Shown here in pieces: positions 1 to 6,395 of a stretch of 11,335 nucleotides of DNA. Origin of the DNA: Bacteroidales bacterium UBA2198. GTDB taxonomy: Bacteria; Bacteroidota; Bacteroidia; Bacteroidales; VadinHA17. A model generated the notes under the pieces. It was not told the DNA's origin. It saw only the letters and a list, made by a program, of their open reading frames with translations, and ran no database searches. The stretch spans positions 1 to 11,335 of the forward strand of contig DCVC01000094.1 of NCBI GenBank assembly GCA_002328625.1, in the 5' to 3' direction. The translations under genes were made by a program, and so were the position numbers. Each line of letters starts with the position of its first letter. Position 1 is the first letter of the stretch.

Positions 1-62
1 CAAAATGCTTCAGGGAACTGTTTGGTGTGTCTCCCTCTGATTATGCTAAACATAGAGTCTGA
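1..62 (+). CDS. C-terminal end of an AraC-type HTH regulator (partial)
   Basis: The third reading frame encodes KCFRELFGVSPSDYAKHRV followed by TGA at 60-62. This is the typical end of an AraC/XylS DNA-binding domain: the second HTH recognition helix, then the conserved FGxSPSxY segment. Only the last 19 codons lie in the window, so the sensor part is unknown. It could be a stand-alone AraC regulator or the output domain of a hybrid two-component regulator, a type often found beside glycosidase genes in this phylum. It converges on the GH97 gene, with about 80 bases between the two stops. Confidence 0.8.
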   Translation, partial: KCFRELFGVSPSDYAKHRV

Positions 63-92
63 ATCCACGTGATTAAAATTCATTCACCAGAT

Positions 93-128
93 CTTAACCT
101 GATTAATTCATGAATAGGAAAGGTTAAG
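93..128. repeat. Inverted repeat between convergent genes
   Basis: CTTAACCT (93-100) and AGGTTAAG (121-128) form a perfect 8-bp stem around a 20-base loop. The loop itself contains the palindrome ATTCATGAAT (106-115). It lies between the stop of the AraC-type gene and the stop of the GH97 gene, so a role in ending or protecting both transcripts is plausible. No strong T-run follows on either strand, so it is not a classical intrinsic terminator. Confidence 0.4.
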
Positions 129-138
129 CGGGAGCGAT

Positions 139-159
139 TATCACTCATTGGGAGTGATA
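139..159. repeat. 8-bp inverted repeat spanning the GH97 stop codon
   Basis: TATCACTC (139-146) and GAGTGATA (152-159) are perfect inverted copies separated by ATTGG. They cover the last codons and stop of the GH97 gene. A related direct pair, GGGAGCGAT (130-138) and GGGAGTGAT (150-158), overlaps it. The hairpin could stabilise the 3' end of the GH97 mRNA, but it has no T-run and may be incidental. Confidence 0.3.
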
Positions 160-2003
160 CGGCAGGCAAAGCCACCTCTTTCCAGCAGATCGAGCGTTAG
201 GAATGTACCGTTATTCACTTCAATAATCTCTCTTTTCATTGTCTCATGGGTGTCGTCGCTGAAAATGAGAGCGTTGTAGCTCTTCATGGGATCCAGGAAG
301 TTTAAGGGCACAGCCACGCTTCTTGCCGAATCTGTCATCGCTGCAACATACCAGTCTGATCCCTTTCTTCGTGCAATGACTATATGACTTGCCGGTAATC
401 CTTCAATAAATCTTGTTTCGTCCCATGCGGCCGGTATATCCTTGATCAGTTCCCTGCCCGGCCACTCTAGAAGTGTTCTGCCATGTTCGGCGTATATTTT
501 CAATCCCGCCTCGTAAACAACCGGCATAGCGAGCTGGTAAGCATGAGTACCCGGTGACCGTTCAAAATGAATAACCGTATAGCTGACGGGCCCCATAACA
601 TTCCTGATATAAGGTATAGTAAGGTCATTTGCTGCAGGCTTTGCCCTTCTCTCCATCCCATCGACTCCTTCCAGCGTCATCAGATTAGGGAATTGCCTTC
701 TTTCTCCCGTTGGCATTGTATTCCCGTGGAGTTCAAGGAGGAATTCGTTGGGGATGGCAAACTCAAAGATCCAGTCCCTCATCTGCAGGCTCTGCTGGGT
801 ATCCTCGTAATCCCTCCATTCCCGGGGATTTTCACTCAGTGTATTATGGTCGAAGAAATCAATCTTGGCACCCTTAAGGCCCCAGGAAGCGTACTGGATC
901 AGGGTTTCGGCAGCCTTTTCGCGGGTATTGAACTCGCGTGTATGTGCCCACCCTATTACATTGACGTTCTTCGTTACCGCGTATTTGACAATGTTCGATA
1001 CCGAATCGCTTCCTCCCCACCTGTTAGCGAAACCTGCATCGGCCATATAGTAATCCCAGCCCATTTCGGAGGCGGCGTCAATCCACATTCTGGGCTTATC
1101 GGCATCTTTCGCAATATAATCCCACATAACGTTACCCGGCTTTACCCACTCTTTAACTTTGCCGTCCTCATTCAGGAATGCACTGTTTGTGGATGGATTC
1201 AGGTTCTCCATCAGGTAAGATTCAACAATCTTTCCCGGATCATCAGGAGATATAATTATCATTCTCCAGGGAGATCCGAAAGGAAGAGAACTCCTTACAG
1301 GACCGGTTTTCTCCTGGTCGAGAGGAAAACAAAATGCAAGTTCAGATCCCGTCCGTCTGAAATGCGGCTGAATATAATGGCCATAGGAAGCTGCCTGACC
1401 TATCAGTACAAAATGTCCCCGGTCTTTGAGCTCTGCCAGTACCGGAACGGATATAAGCTCACTTTCAACAGGCCCCAGAGCACCTTCATAGCCATACCTG
1501 TTCGGATGGGATTGCCCCCATAATGTGAAGTTTTCGCCTGCCAGGTGAACAGTACTGCTCTCGTTATGGATAGTTATCTCTCCTTCACCGGGTATTTCAT
1601 ATCTGAACGCCACGCCGTCGTTATACACCCTGAAGCAGATTTTCAGCCTCCGTTTATCCTTGCTGAAAGTAAGAGTAAACTCATTTGCATGATTGCGGTA
1701 TTTTGAAACTTTCCCCTGTGGCAGAAAGTATGTTTCATCAACAATACCTGAAGCAGACTTTTTCAGCTTCATCCCGGAGGTGAAATCCCCTGCGTCGGTA
1801 TTGACTCCCAACCGGCCCGGAAGTATAATCTCACTGCCTCCGCTGATAATACTATAGGTTAATGTTCCCTGGTCGCGGTTGAAATTCACGACAGTCTTGA
1901 TATTACCATCGGGAGAGGATACAGTGAATTCAGATCTGAAAGTGCATGAACCTGCTGAAACAATAATCAGCAATAAGGAGAATAATAAGTGATTCATTTT
2001 CAT
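141..2003 (-). CDS. Glycoside hydrolase family 97 lipoprotein (alpha-glycosidase)
   Basis: GH97 enzymes are calcium-dependent exo-acting alpha-glucosidases or alpha-galactosidases, usually periplasmic. Residues 1-20 form a lipoprotein-type signal with Cys20 in SAGSC. A beta-sandwich N-domain runs to about residue 250, ending near SPWRMIII. The (beta/alpha)8 catalytic domain follows (WDYIAKD and YMADAGF near 293-324), then a beta-rich C-terminal domain from about 525. GAKIDFFD places an Asp at residue 382 in the position of the nucleophile of retaining GH97 members. Glu445 in TLEGVDGME is a candidate acid/base. The Asp points to the retaining branch (alpha-galactosidase-like) rather than inverting SusB-type alpha-glucosidases; this subfamily call is inference. 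At 620 residues it is slightly short for the family. The ATG at 2003 is preferred over an upstream in-frame TTG at 2030, because that TTG lies inside the probable -7 promoter box. No SusC/SusD genes are in the window. Confidence 0.93.
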   Translation of the reverse strand: MKMNHLLFSLLLIIVSAGSCTFRSEFTVSSPDGNIKTVVNFNRDQGTLTYSIISGGSEIILPGRLGVNTDAGDFTSGMKLKKSASGIVDETYFLPQGKVSKYRNHANEFTLTFSKDKRRLKICFRVYNDGVAFRYEIPGEGEITIHNESSTVHLAGENFTLWGQSHPNRYGYEGALGPVESELISVPVLAELKDRGHFVLIGQAASYGHYIQPHFRRTGSELAFCFPLDQEKTGPVRSSLPFGSPWRMIIISPDDPGKIVESYLMENLNPSTNSAFLNEDGKVKEWVKPGNVMWDYIAKDADKPRMWIDAASEMGWDYYMADAGFANRWGGSDSVSNIVKYAVTKNVNVIGWAHTREFNTREKAAETLIQYASWGLKGAKIDFFDHNTLSENPREWRDYEDTQQSLQMRDWIFEFAIPNEFLLELHGNTMPTGERRQFPNLMTLEGVDGMERRAKPAANDLTIPYIRNVMGPVSYTVIHFERSPGTHAYQLAMPVVYEAGLKIYAEHGRTLLEWPGRELIKDIPAAWDETRFIEGLPASHIVIARRKGSDWYVAAMTDSARSVAVPLNFLDPMKSYNALIFSDDTHETMKREIIEVNNGTFLTLDLLERGGFACRITPNE

Positions 2004-2027
2004 AGGTGAAGGCGGGTTTATGATAAT

Positions 2028-2035
2028 CAAAGATA
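2028..2035 (-). promoter_or_regulatory. Probable -7 promoter box of the GH97 gene
   Basis: On the minus strand this reads TATCTTTG, an exact match to the Bacteroidota TAnnTTTG -7 consensus. It lies 24 bases before the ATG at 2003, giving a leader of roughly 20 bases. No clear TTTG -33 element is seen upstream. The match supports the ATG at 2003 as the start. Confidence 0.55.
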
Positions 2036-2092
2036 CACGATTAATTCTTCCGGTAAGGTTCCGGTGCTAATGAAAATCGTGTTGGCGGTTGC

Positions 2093-2190
2093 AACTTTTT
2101 TTTCGTGCAGTCGTGCTTCCGCTAAGCGGAACTGCGTCGTGGAGTTTACCCCGCAGAGGGGCTCCTTGGTTCGTGCGGTGTTGATTGGTT
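2093..2190. repeat. Structured GC-rich palindromic element, possible dispersed intergenic repeat
   Basis: After a T-tract (about 2096-2103) come two hairpins. The first is TTCCGC (2117-2122), TAA, GCGGAA (2126-2131). The second is GGAG (2141-2144), a 4-base bulge, CCCC (2149-2152), loop GCAGA, then GGGGCTCC (2158-2165). CGTGC recurs at about 2104, 2112 and 2172. It stands out in an otherwise AT-rich spacer and no protein is encoded. Its compact folded form resembles REP-like intergenic repeats, but only one copy is in the window, so that class is a guess. Confidence 0.4.
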
Positions 2191-2209
2191 AAAAGATTCA
2201 GGTCACTCC

Positions 2210-2360
2210 TCAATGCAAGGGGTAGGAGATATCCATAATTTCGTACACTATCTCTTCTGTGTCCCGTTTCAAAGTAACCTTGTCCCCGGCTTTTCTATTC
2301 ATCAATGCTTTGGCTAAGGGTGATAAAAATGAGATCTTCTCTGACGAATCCTCTGCTCAT
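2210..2360 (-). pseudogene. Remnant of a GreA/GreB-family elongation factor gene with internal deletion
   Basis: The minus strand encodes the C-terminal signature of the GreA/GreB C-domain, KISFLSPLAKALMNRKAGDK, then a stretch ending EEIVYEIMDISYPLH and a TGA at 2212-2210. In another frame, starting at the ATG at 2360, it encodes MSRGFVRED. From memory, this is the N-terminus of the roughly 150-residue Bacteroidota Gre-like protein that begins MSRGFV(K/R)ED. The two pieces overlap at AAGAT (2338-2334) and are out of frame, as expected if the central 100 or so residues were lost by a deletion at a short homology. Read from the ATG, the frame stops after 21 codons. It abuts the 3' end of the AraC gene. 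The C-terminal match is the stronger part; the N-terminal match rests on a short motif. Not expected to be functional. Confidence 0.65.
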
Positions 2361-2381
2361 ATTGAAATTATGATCCGGACT

Positions 2382-3278
2382 TCAATTCAACGACCGGTAT
2401 TCATTAGGGGATTGCCCTGTTTCATTTTTAAACATACGGCTGAAGTGCTGGGGATGCCTGAACCCTAATCCATACGCTATCTCACTTATCGATTTGCTTG
2501 TGTCAAATATCCTTTCCTTGGCAATGTCGATCAGTTTGAGCTGGATCTGTTCCTGAGCCGATTTTCCGGTCTCTTTTTTTATTAAATCGCCAAGATAATT
2601 AGCCGATAAATGAAGGTTGTCAGCGCAGTATCTTACTGTGGGCAATCCCAGAATCCCTGGTTTATCCGATTGAAAATACTCGTCAAGTAACTTTTCAAAC
2701 TTTATAAGATAATCTTTGTTGACAATACTCCTGGTTATGAACTGCCTGTCGTAGAATCGCAGACAATAATTCAGCAGCAGTTCTATGTTATTTGAGATCA
2801 AAGTTTTACTGTGCTTGTCTATCGATTGATGCAGTTCCTGACCGATTTTTTTTAAACAATCGATCACAATATGCCTTTCTTTTTCCGAGATATGAAGGGC
2901 TTCATTTGCTTCGTATGAGAAGAAGGTATATTGTTTGATATTCCGTCCGACAGAGGTACCGCGGATTATGTCCGGATGAAAAAGCAAGCCCCAACCCTTT
3001 GGCCTTGGACTGCCAGGTTTATTCCCTATGCCAATTATCTGCCCCGGGGCAATGAAAACGAGGGTACCTTCCTGGTAATCGTAATAATTACACCCGTATT
3101 TAAGGTCGCCGCATATTGCCTCTTTAAGGAAAACACAATAAAAGCCGTATTGTGCCATAGCTTCAGGAATGAGCGTCATTTTTGAAAACTCAAAAACGCT
3201 TACTAAAGGATGATGAGTCTCTATTCCCCTCAGGTTATTGAACTGGGAAATATTATCCAGTTTTATTATTTCATTCAT
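2382..3278 (-). CDS. AraC-family transcriptional regulator
   Basis: This is a 298-residue one-component regulator. Residues 1 to about 190 form a cupin-like sensing domain of the AraC_binding type (YQEGTLVFIAPGQ near 69-80 is the usual turn in this domain). Residues about 212-298 carry two HTH motifs: VRYCADNLHLSANYLGDLIK, and SISEIAYGLGFRHPQHFSRMFK followed by TGQSPNEYR. The ATG at 3278 is preferred over the in-frame TTG at 3302, which falls inside the probable promoter box. It is transcribed divergently from the hydrolase cluster starting at 3456. The intergenic region contains a tandem repeat with AraC-operator spacing, so it is the likely activator of that cluster. No signal peptide, as expected for a cytoplasmic regulator. 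The inducer is unknown. Confidence 0.93.
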   Translation of the reverse strand: MNEIIKLDNISQFNNLRGIETHHPLVSVFEFSKMTLIPEAMAQYGFYCVFLKEAICGDLKYGCNYYDYQEGTLVFIAPGQIIGIGNKPGSPRPKGWGLLFHPDIIRGTSVGRNIKQYTFFSYEANEALHISEKERHIVIDCLKKIGQELHQSIDKHSKTLISNNIELLLNYCLRFYDRQFITRSIVNKDYLIKFEKLLDEYFQSDKPGILGLPTVRYCADNLHLSANYLGDLIKKETGKSAQEQIQLKLIDIAKERIFDTSKSISEIAYGLGFRHPQHFSRMFKNETGQSPNEYRSLN

Positions 3279-3299
3279 AACTTGAATATTTTGCTGAAG

Positions 3300-3307
3300 C
3301 AAATTTA
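3300..3307 (-). promoter_or_regulatory. Probable -7 promoter box of the AraC gene
   Basis: The minus strand reads TAAATTTG, matching TAnnTTTG, 21 bases upstream of the ATG at 3278. A TTTTG further upstream is about 26 bases away, too far for a good -33 element. It is about 33 bases from the nearer tandem repeat, so the regulator could also influence its own transcription. Confidence 0.5.
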
Positions 3308-3339
3308 TTCCTTATTTCTTAATTGTTTATGTGCAAAAC

Positions 3340-3376
3340 TGAGTATCCGTAATTCTGGTATGAGAAACCGTAATTC
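3340..3376 (+). promoter_or_regulatory. Tandem 16-bp direct repeat, candidate AraC-type operator
   Basis: TGAGTATCCGTAATTC (3340-3355) and TGAGAAACCGTAATTC (3361-3376) are identical at 14 of 16 positions, and their starts are exactly 21 bp apart, two helical turns. Both are in the same orientation. AraC-family dimers typically bind two directly repeated sites of about 17 bp at this spacing, each contacted by the two HTHs of one subunit. The downstream copy ends 28 bp before the -7 box at 3405, so it sits just upstream of the expected -33 region, as for a class II activator site. The repeat itself is seen directly; assigning it to the neighbouring regulator is inference. Confidence 0.65.
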
Positions 3377-3404
3377 GTATACAACTCCATCATTTCTTTC
3401 ATCT

Positions 3405-3412
3405 TACCTTTG
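3405..3412 (+). promoter_or_regulatory. Probable -7 promoter box of the hydrolase cluster
   Basis: TACCTTTG is an exact TAnnTTTG match, predicting transcription from about 3418 and a leader of roughly 40 bases to the ATG at 3456. No TTG-type -33 element is found at the right distance (3377-3388 reads GTATACAACTCC). This fits a promoter that depends on an activator bound at the adjacent tandem repeats. Confidence 0.55.
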
Positions 3413-3455
3413 CAGGGTAAAATTTGTTCCCTCCCTGAGGGTTTATAAGCTTAAA

Positions 3456-4562
3456 ATGTTTATTATGAATAGAGCAAAAGAGATTTATCGGAGAATAAAC
3501 CTGTTTCTTTTATCAATCATTGTATCTGTTCTAATTACCGTATGTTCATCCAATACAGAAAGTAATACCGGCGGTCAGTTAGTTATTGACGAACAAGGCA
3601 GCTTTGCTGTCGGGGGTACGGTGATTTCCAATCCCGATACATTCGATCCGTACAATCAAACTCCGGCAGGTCAGACCTTTCACGGGGATCATGCCTATGT
3701 TTTTTATCAGATACCATTTGAGGCCCGCAAATACCCGCTGGTGATGTGGCATGGTATAGGACAGTTTTCCAAAACATGGGAAACCACACCCGACGGAAGA
3801 GAAGGATTTCAGAATATATTTTTACGCAGGCGCTTTCCTGTTTATCTCATTGACCAGCCCAGAAGAGGCAATGCCGGCCGCAGTACGGTTGAAGGCACAA
3901 TTACACCGGTACCAGACGAACAGGGTTGGTTTGGAACTTTTCGCATAGGCATATGGCCGGACTATTTTGAGGGGGTACAGTTTGCACAGGATGATGCAAC
4001 ACTTGAACAATATTTTCGTCAGATGGTACCCAATGTTGGTCCGATCGATATCAATGTCAATGTGGATGCTGTTTCTGCATTGTTCGATAAGATAGGGGAA
4101 GGCATTCTTGTTTCTCACTCACATTCCGGTGGAATGGGTTGGCTTACCGCAATCAAAAATCAGAAGATAAAAGCAATCGTTTGTTATGAACCCGGAAGCG
4201 GATTCCTGTTTCCTGAAGGGGAAATGCCTGCTCCAAAGCCAAGTTCGGGCGGCACGCTCGCAGCGGTTTCAGTACCTATGGAAGAGTTTATACAGCTTAC
4301 TAAAATCCCGATTGTTATTTACTATGGTGATTTTATTCCTGATGAACCAAACCCCAACCCAGGTCAGGATGGATGGCGTGTACGTCTTGAAATGGCAAGG
4401 TTATGGAAAGATTTTGTAAATGCACACGGAGGCGACGTAACAGTAGTGCATCTGCCTGAGATTGGCATTAAAGGCAATACGCATTTTCCGTTTTCAGATT
4501 TAAATAATATAGAAATTGCCGACTTAATGTCGGAATGGCTGAAGGAAAAAGGGTTGGACTAA
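3456..4562 (+). CDS. Exported alpha/beta-fold hydrolase with SHSGG nucleophile elbow
   Basis: A 368-residue alpha/beta hydrolase, probably an esterase. A hydrophobic signal segment (about residues 16-30) ends at VCSSN. The Cys there is not in an ideal lipobox, so secretion rather than lipidation is likely. PLVMWHGIG near 94-102 is the oxyanion-hole strand. SHSHSGG gives Ser224 as the probable nucleophile. Asp292 in IYYGD and His343 in GNTH are the likely acid and base; Glu245 after the next strand is an alternative acid. The elbow reads S-H-S-G-G rather than G-x-S-x-G. ATG 3456 follows an A-rich TTAAA context; ATG 3465 (MNRAKEIY) is equally possible. The frame is open further upstream to 3210, but that stretch overlaps the AraC gene and promoter. 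First gene of the cluster, 53 bases before the carboxylesterase. Substrate unknown. Confidence 0.85.
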   Translation: MFIMNRAKEIYRRINLFLLSIIVSVLITVCSSNTESNTGGQLVIDEQGSFAVGGTVISNPDTFDPYNQTPAGQTFHGDHAYVFYQIPFEARKYPLVMWHGIGQFSKTWETTPDGREGFQNIFLRRRFPVYLIDQPRRGNAGRSTVEGTITPVPDEQGWFGTFRIGIWPDYFEGVQFAQDDATLEQYFRQMVPNVGPIDINVNVDAVSALFDKIGEGILVSHSHSGGMGWLTAIKNQKIKAIVCYEPGSGFLFPEGEMPAPKPSSGGTLAAVSVPMEEFIQLTKIPIVIYYGDFIPDEPNPNPGQDGWRVRLEMARLWKDFVNAHGGDVTVVHLPEIGIKGNTHFPFSDLNNIEIADLMSEWLKEKGLD

Positions 4563-4574
4563 GTAAAAACAATC

Positions 4575-4589
4575 TTACACTAAGTGTAA
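4575..4589. repeat. 15-bp perfect dyad between hydrolase and carboxylesterase genes
   Basis: TTACACT, a central A, then AGTGTAA form a perfect dyad in the 53-base gap between the two genes. As RNA it folds into a 6-bp stem with a TAA loop. The T-poor, AT-rich sequence after it is not a terminator tail. It could be a protein-binding dyad, an mRNA-processing hairpin, or chance in AT-rich DNA. Confidence 0.35.
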
Positions 4590-4615
4590 TTATTAATTAT
4601 AAAATAAATTTCAGT

Positions 4616-6241
4616 ATGAAATCAGCGATTACCGGACTATTTTTATCAATCATTTGCGTGCAATGGTCCTTCGCACAAAATTCCGTCCTGGATGCAGAGC
4701 CTGAAGTTCGTACCGCTTCCGGGGTTGTTCGCGGTATAACAGACGGGGATGTCGACAGTTTCAGGGGAATTCCTTATGCTGCTCCGCCGGTTGGTGAGTT
4801 TCGCTGGCGCCCTCCGCAACCCGCACCCGTATGGGAGGGAGTGCGCGATGCAAGCGAGTTTTGCGCAATTTGCGTACAGGCAGGTTTCCCCCGCGGTTCC
4901 GGGTCAATTGCGGAAGGTTCTTCGGAAGATTGCCTTTTTCTCAATATCTGGCGGCCTGCAGGCGCTAAACAGGGAGCAAATCTGCCTGTTCTGGTGTGGA
5001 TCCATGGTGGGGCATTTGTCGGAGGATCGGGAAATACTTCCGGAAATGGCTTCGCCACCAAAGGGGTCATCCTTGTAAGCATTAATTACCGTCTTGGCCG
5101 CCTGGGTCATTTTGCCTTTCCTGCATTATCTGCCGAACATCCTGAGGAACCAAAAGGTAGCTATGCATTCATGGATCAGATAGCTGCTTTAATGTGGGTT
5201 CAGCAGAACATCCCGGCGTTCGGAGGCGATCCTAAAAATGTTACGATTTTCGGTTTCTCTGCAGGAGGCGTTTCGATACATTCCCTCATGACCATACCAT
5301 CAGCGCGTGGACTGTTCCACAAGGCAATCGGCCATTCAAGCGGAGGAAGGGATGGTGTTCTGACAGGCAGACCGATAAGTAAAGAAAATGCATCTCAATA
5401 CTACCCTGTTTCAGCGGAAACGGTCGGAATAAACTTTGCACGTAAACATGGGATCGAGGGCACGGATGCGGCCGCACTGGCCCGGCTGCGTGCACTTAAA
5501 GTTGAAGAGATTGTGGACGGCGGTCAGGAAAATGATGGCCAGGGAGGGCCCCGTATCTACTCAGGCCCTATTCTGGACGGTAAGCTTGTCGTTGAAAATT
5601 GTTCGGATGCATATCATGCAGGCAGGCAGGCAAGAGTCCCGCTCATGATAGGGAATAATAGCGCGGAAATAGGTGGTGCCTTTGTTAATGCCAGTACTTC
5701 AAAGGAAGAATTGTTTTCAATGTTCGGTGAACTGAAAGAAGAGGCTAAGGCTGCCTTTGATCCTGATGGTTCAAAAAATTTTGCAGAGATTCAAACAAGA
5801 TTTAACACAGACAAGGTCTGGGGTGAGCCTGCCCGCTTTGCAGCTCAATCAGTAGCTGCGAAAGGCGATCCGGCCTATATTTTTCTTTTCTCTTATGTAC
5901 CCTCTGCAATGAAAGAAAGGATGCCTTTTGGCCCGGGGCACGGAACGGATATTTCTTTTGTATTCGATAATCTCAGAGTACCGGAAGGAGGAATTGCAGA
6001 CCCCGTAGACAGAGAGGTAGCAAGGATTATGAATGGTTACTGGGTAAATTTTGCCAAAACCGGCAATCCAAATGGTGGCAGCCTTCCGCTTTGGCCGCTT
6101 TACAATCCGAAAACAAACGAGATACTCGATGTGCAACCCGAAGGTAAACCAGTCGGTAAACCCGATCCGCGAAAAGCCAGACTGGACGTGATTGAGAAGG
6201 CAGTGAACATAGGTGATAAGCTGCAGCCAAATGGTATTTAG
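4616..6241 (+). CDS. Exported type-B carboxylesterase
   Basis: A 541-residue member of the carboxylesterase type B / cholinesterase family (PF00135), which hydrolyses carboxylic esters. Residues 1-20 are a signal peptide ending SFA-Q, so the enzyme acts in the periplasm or outside. Landmarks: FRGIPYAAPPVGEFRW (49-64), EDCLFLNIW (104-112), oxyanion loop HGGAF (130-134), nucleophile Ser215 in FGFSAGG, probable acid Glu351 in NNSAEIGG, and His442 in GPGHGTDISFVF. The triad is complete and the length is normal for bacterial members. The elbow has Phe where most members have Glu (GESAGG). The ATG at 4616 begins the signal peptide; the open frame before it overlaps the upstream gene. Second gene of the cluster. 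The spacing suggests cotranscription with the upstream hydrolase. Broad substrate range in the family prevents a specific assignment. Confidence 0.93.
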   Translation: MKSAITGLFLSIICVQWSFAQNSVLDAEPEVRTASGVVRGITDGDVDSFRGIPYAAPPVGEFRWRPPQPAPVWEGVRDASEFCAICVQAGFPRGSGSIAEGSSEDCLFLNIWRPAGAKQGANLPVLVWIHGGAFVGGSGNTSGNGFATKGVILVSINYRLGRLGHFAFPALSAEHPEEPKGSYAFMDQIAALMWVQQNIPAFGGDPKNVTIFGFSAGGVSIHSLMTIPSARGLFHKAIGHSSGGRDGVLTGRPISKENASQYYPVSAETVGINFARKHGIEGTDAAALARLRALKVEEIVDGGQENDGQGGPRIYSGPILDGKLVVENCSDAYHAGRQARVPLMIGNNSAEIGGAFVNASTSKEELFSMFGELKEEAKAAFDPDGSKNFAEIQTRFNTDKVWGEPARFAAQSVAAKGDPAYIFLFSYVPSAMKERMPFGPGHGTDISFVFDNLRVPEGGIADPVDREVARIMNGYWVNFAKTGNPNGGSLPLWPLYNPKTNEILDVQPEGKPVGKPDPRKARLDVIEKAVNIGDKLQPNGI

Positions 6242-6395
6242 CACGCAGGGTGAAGCAATGGAAAACTACAAATCGCAACAGCTTTTTCTCCTTAATCTCT
6301 GACTCTTAAGTTGCATTTCTAATCTACTCATATTGCTCAACTTAATGAATATTTATAGCCGGACTATGCGACCTTTAATAATAAAACATATACGG

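Noticed and set aside
567..1523. Long + strand open frame of 318 codons inside the GH97 gene
   Set aside because: It lies fully opposite a confident GH97 coding sequence, has no recognisable domain and is rich in Cys, Arg and His in the way antisense frames often are.
2259..2468. 69-codon + strand open frame across the Gre remnant and the end of the AraC gene
   Set aside because: It is the antisense of the Gre C-terminal signature and the AraC HTH; no independent protein character.
3210..3455. N-terminal extension of the first hydrolase frame
   Set aside because: It overlaps the AraC gene start, the tandem repeats and the -7 box, and the signal peptide begins only after 3456.
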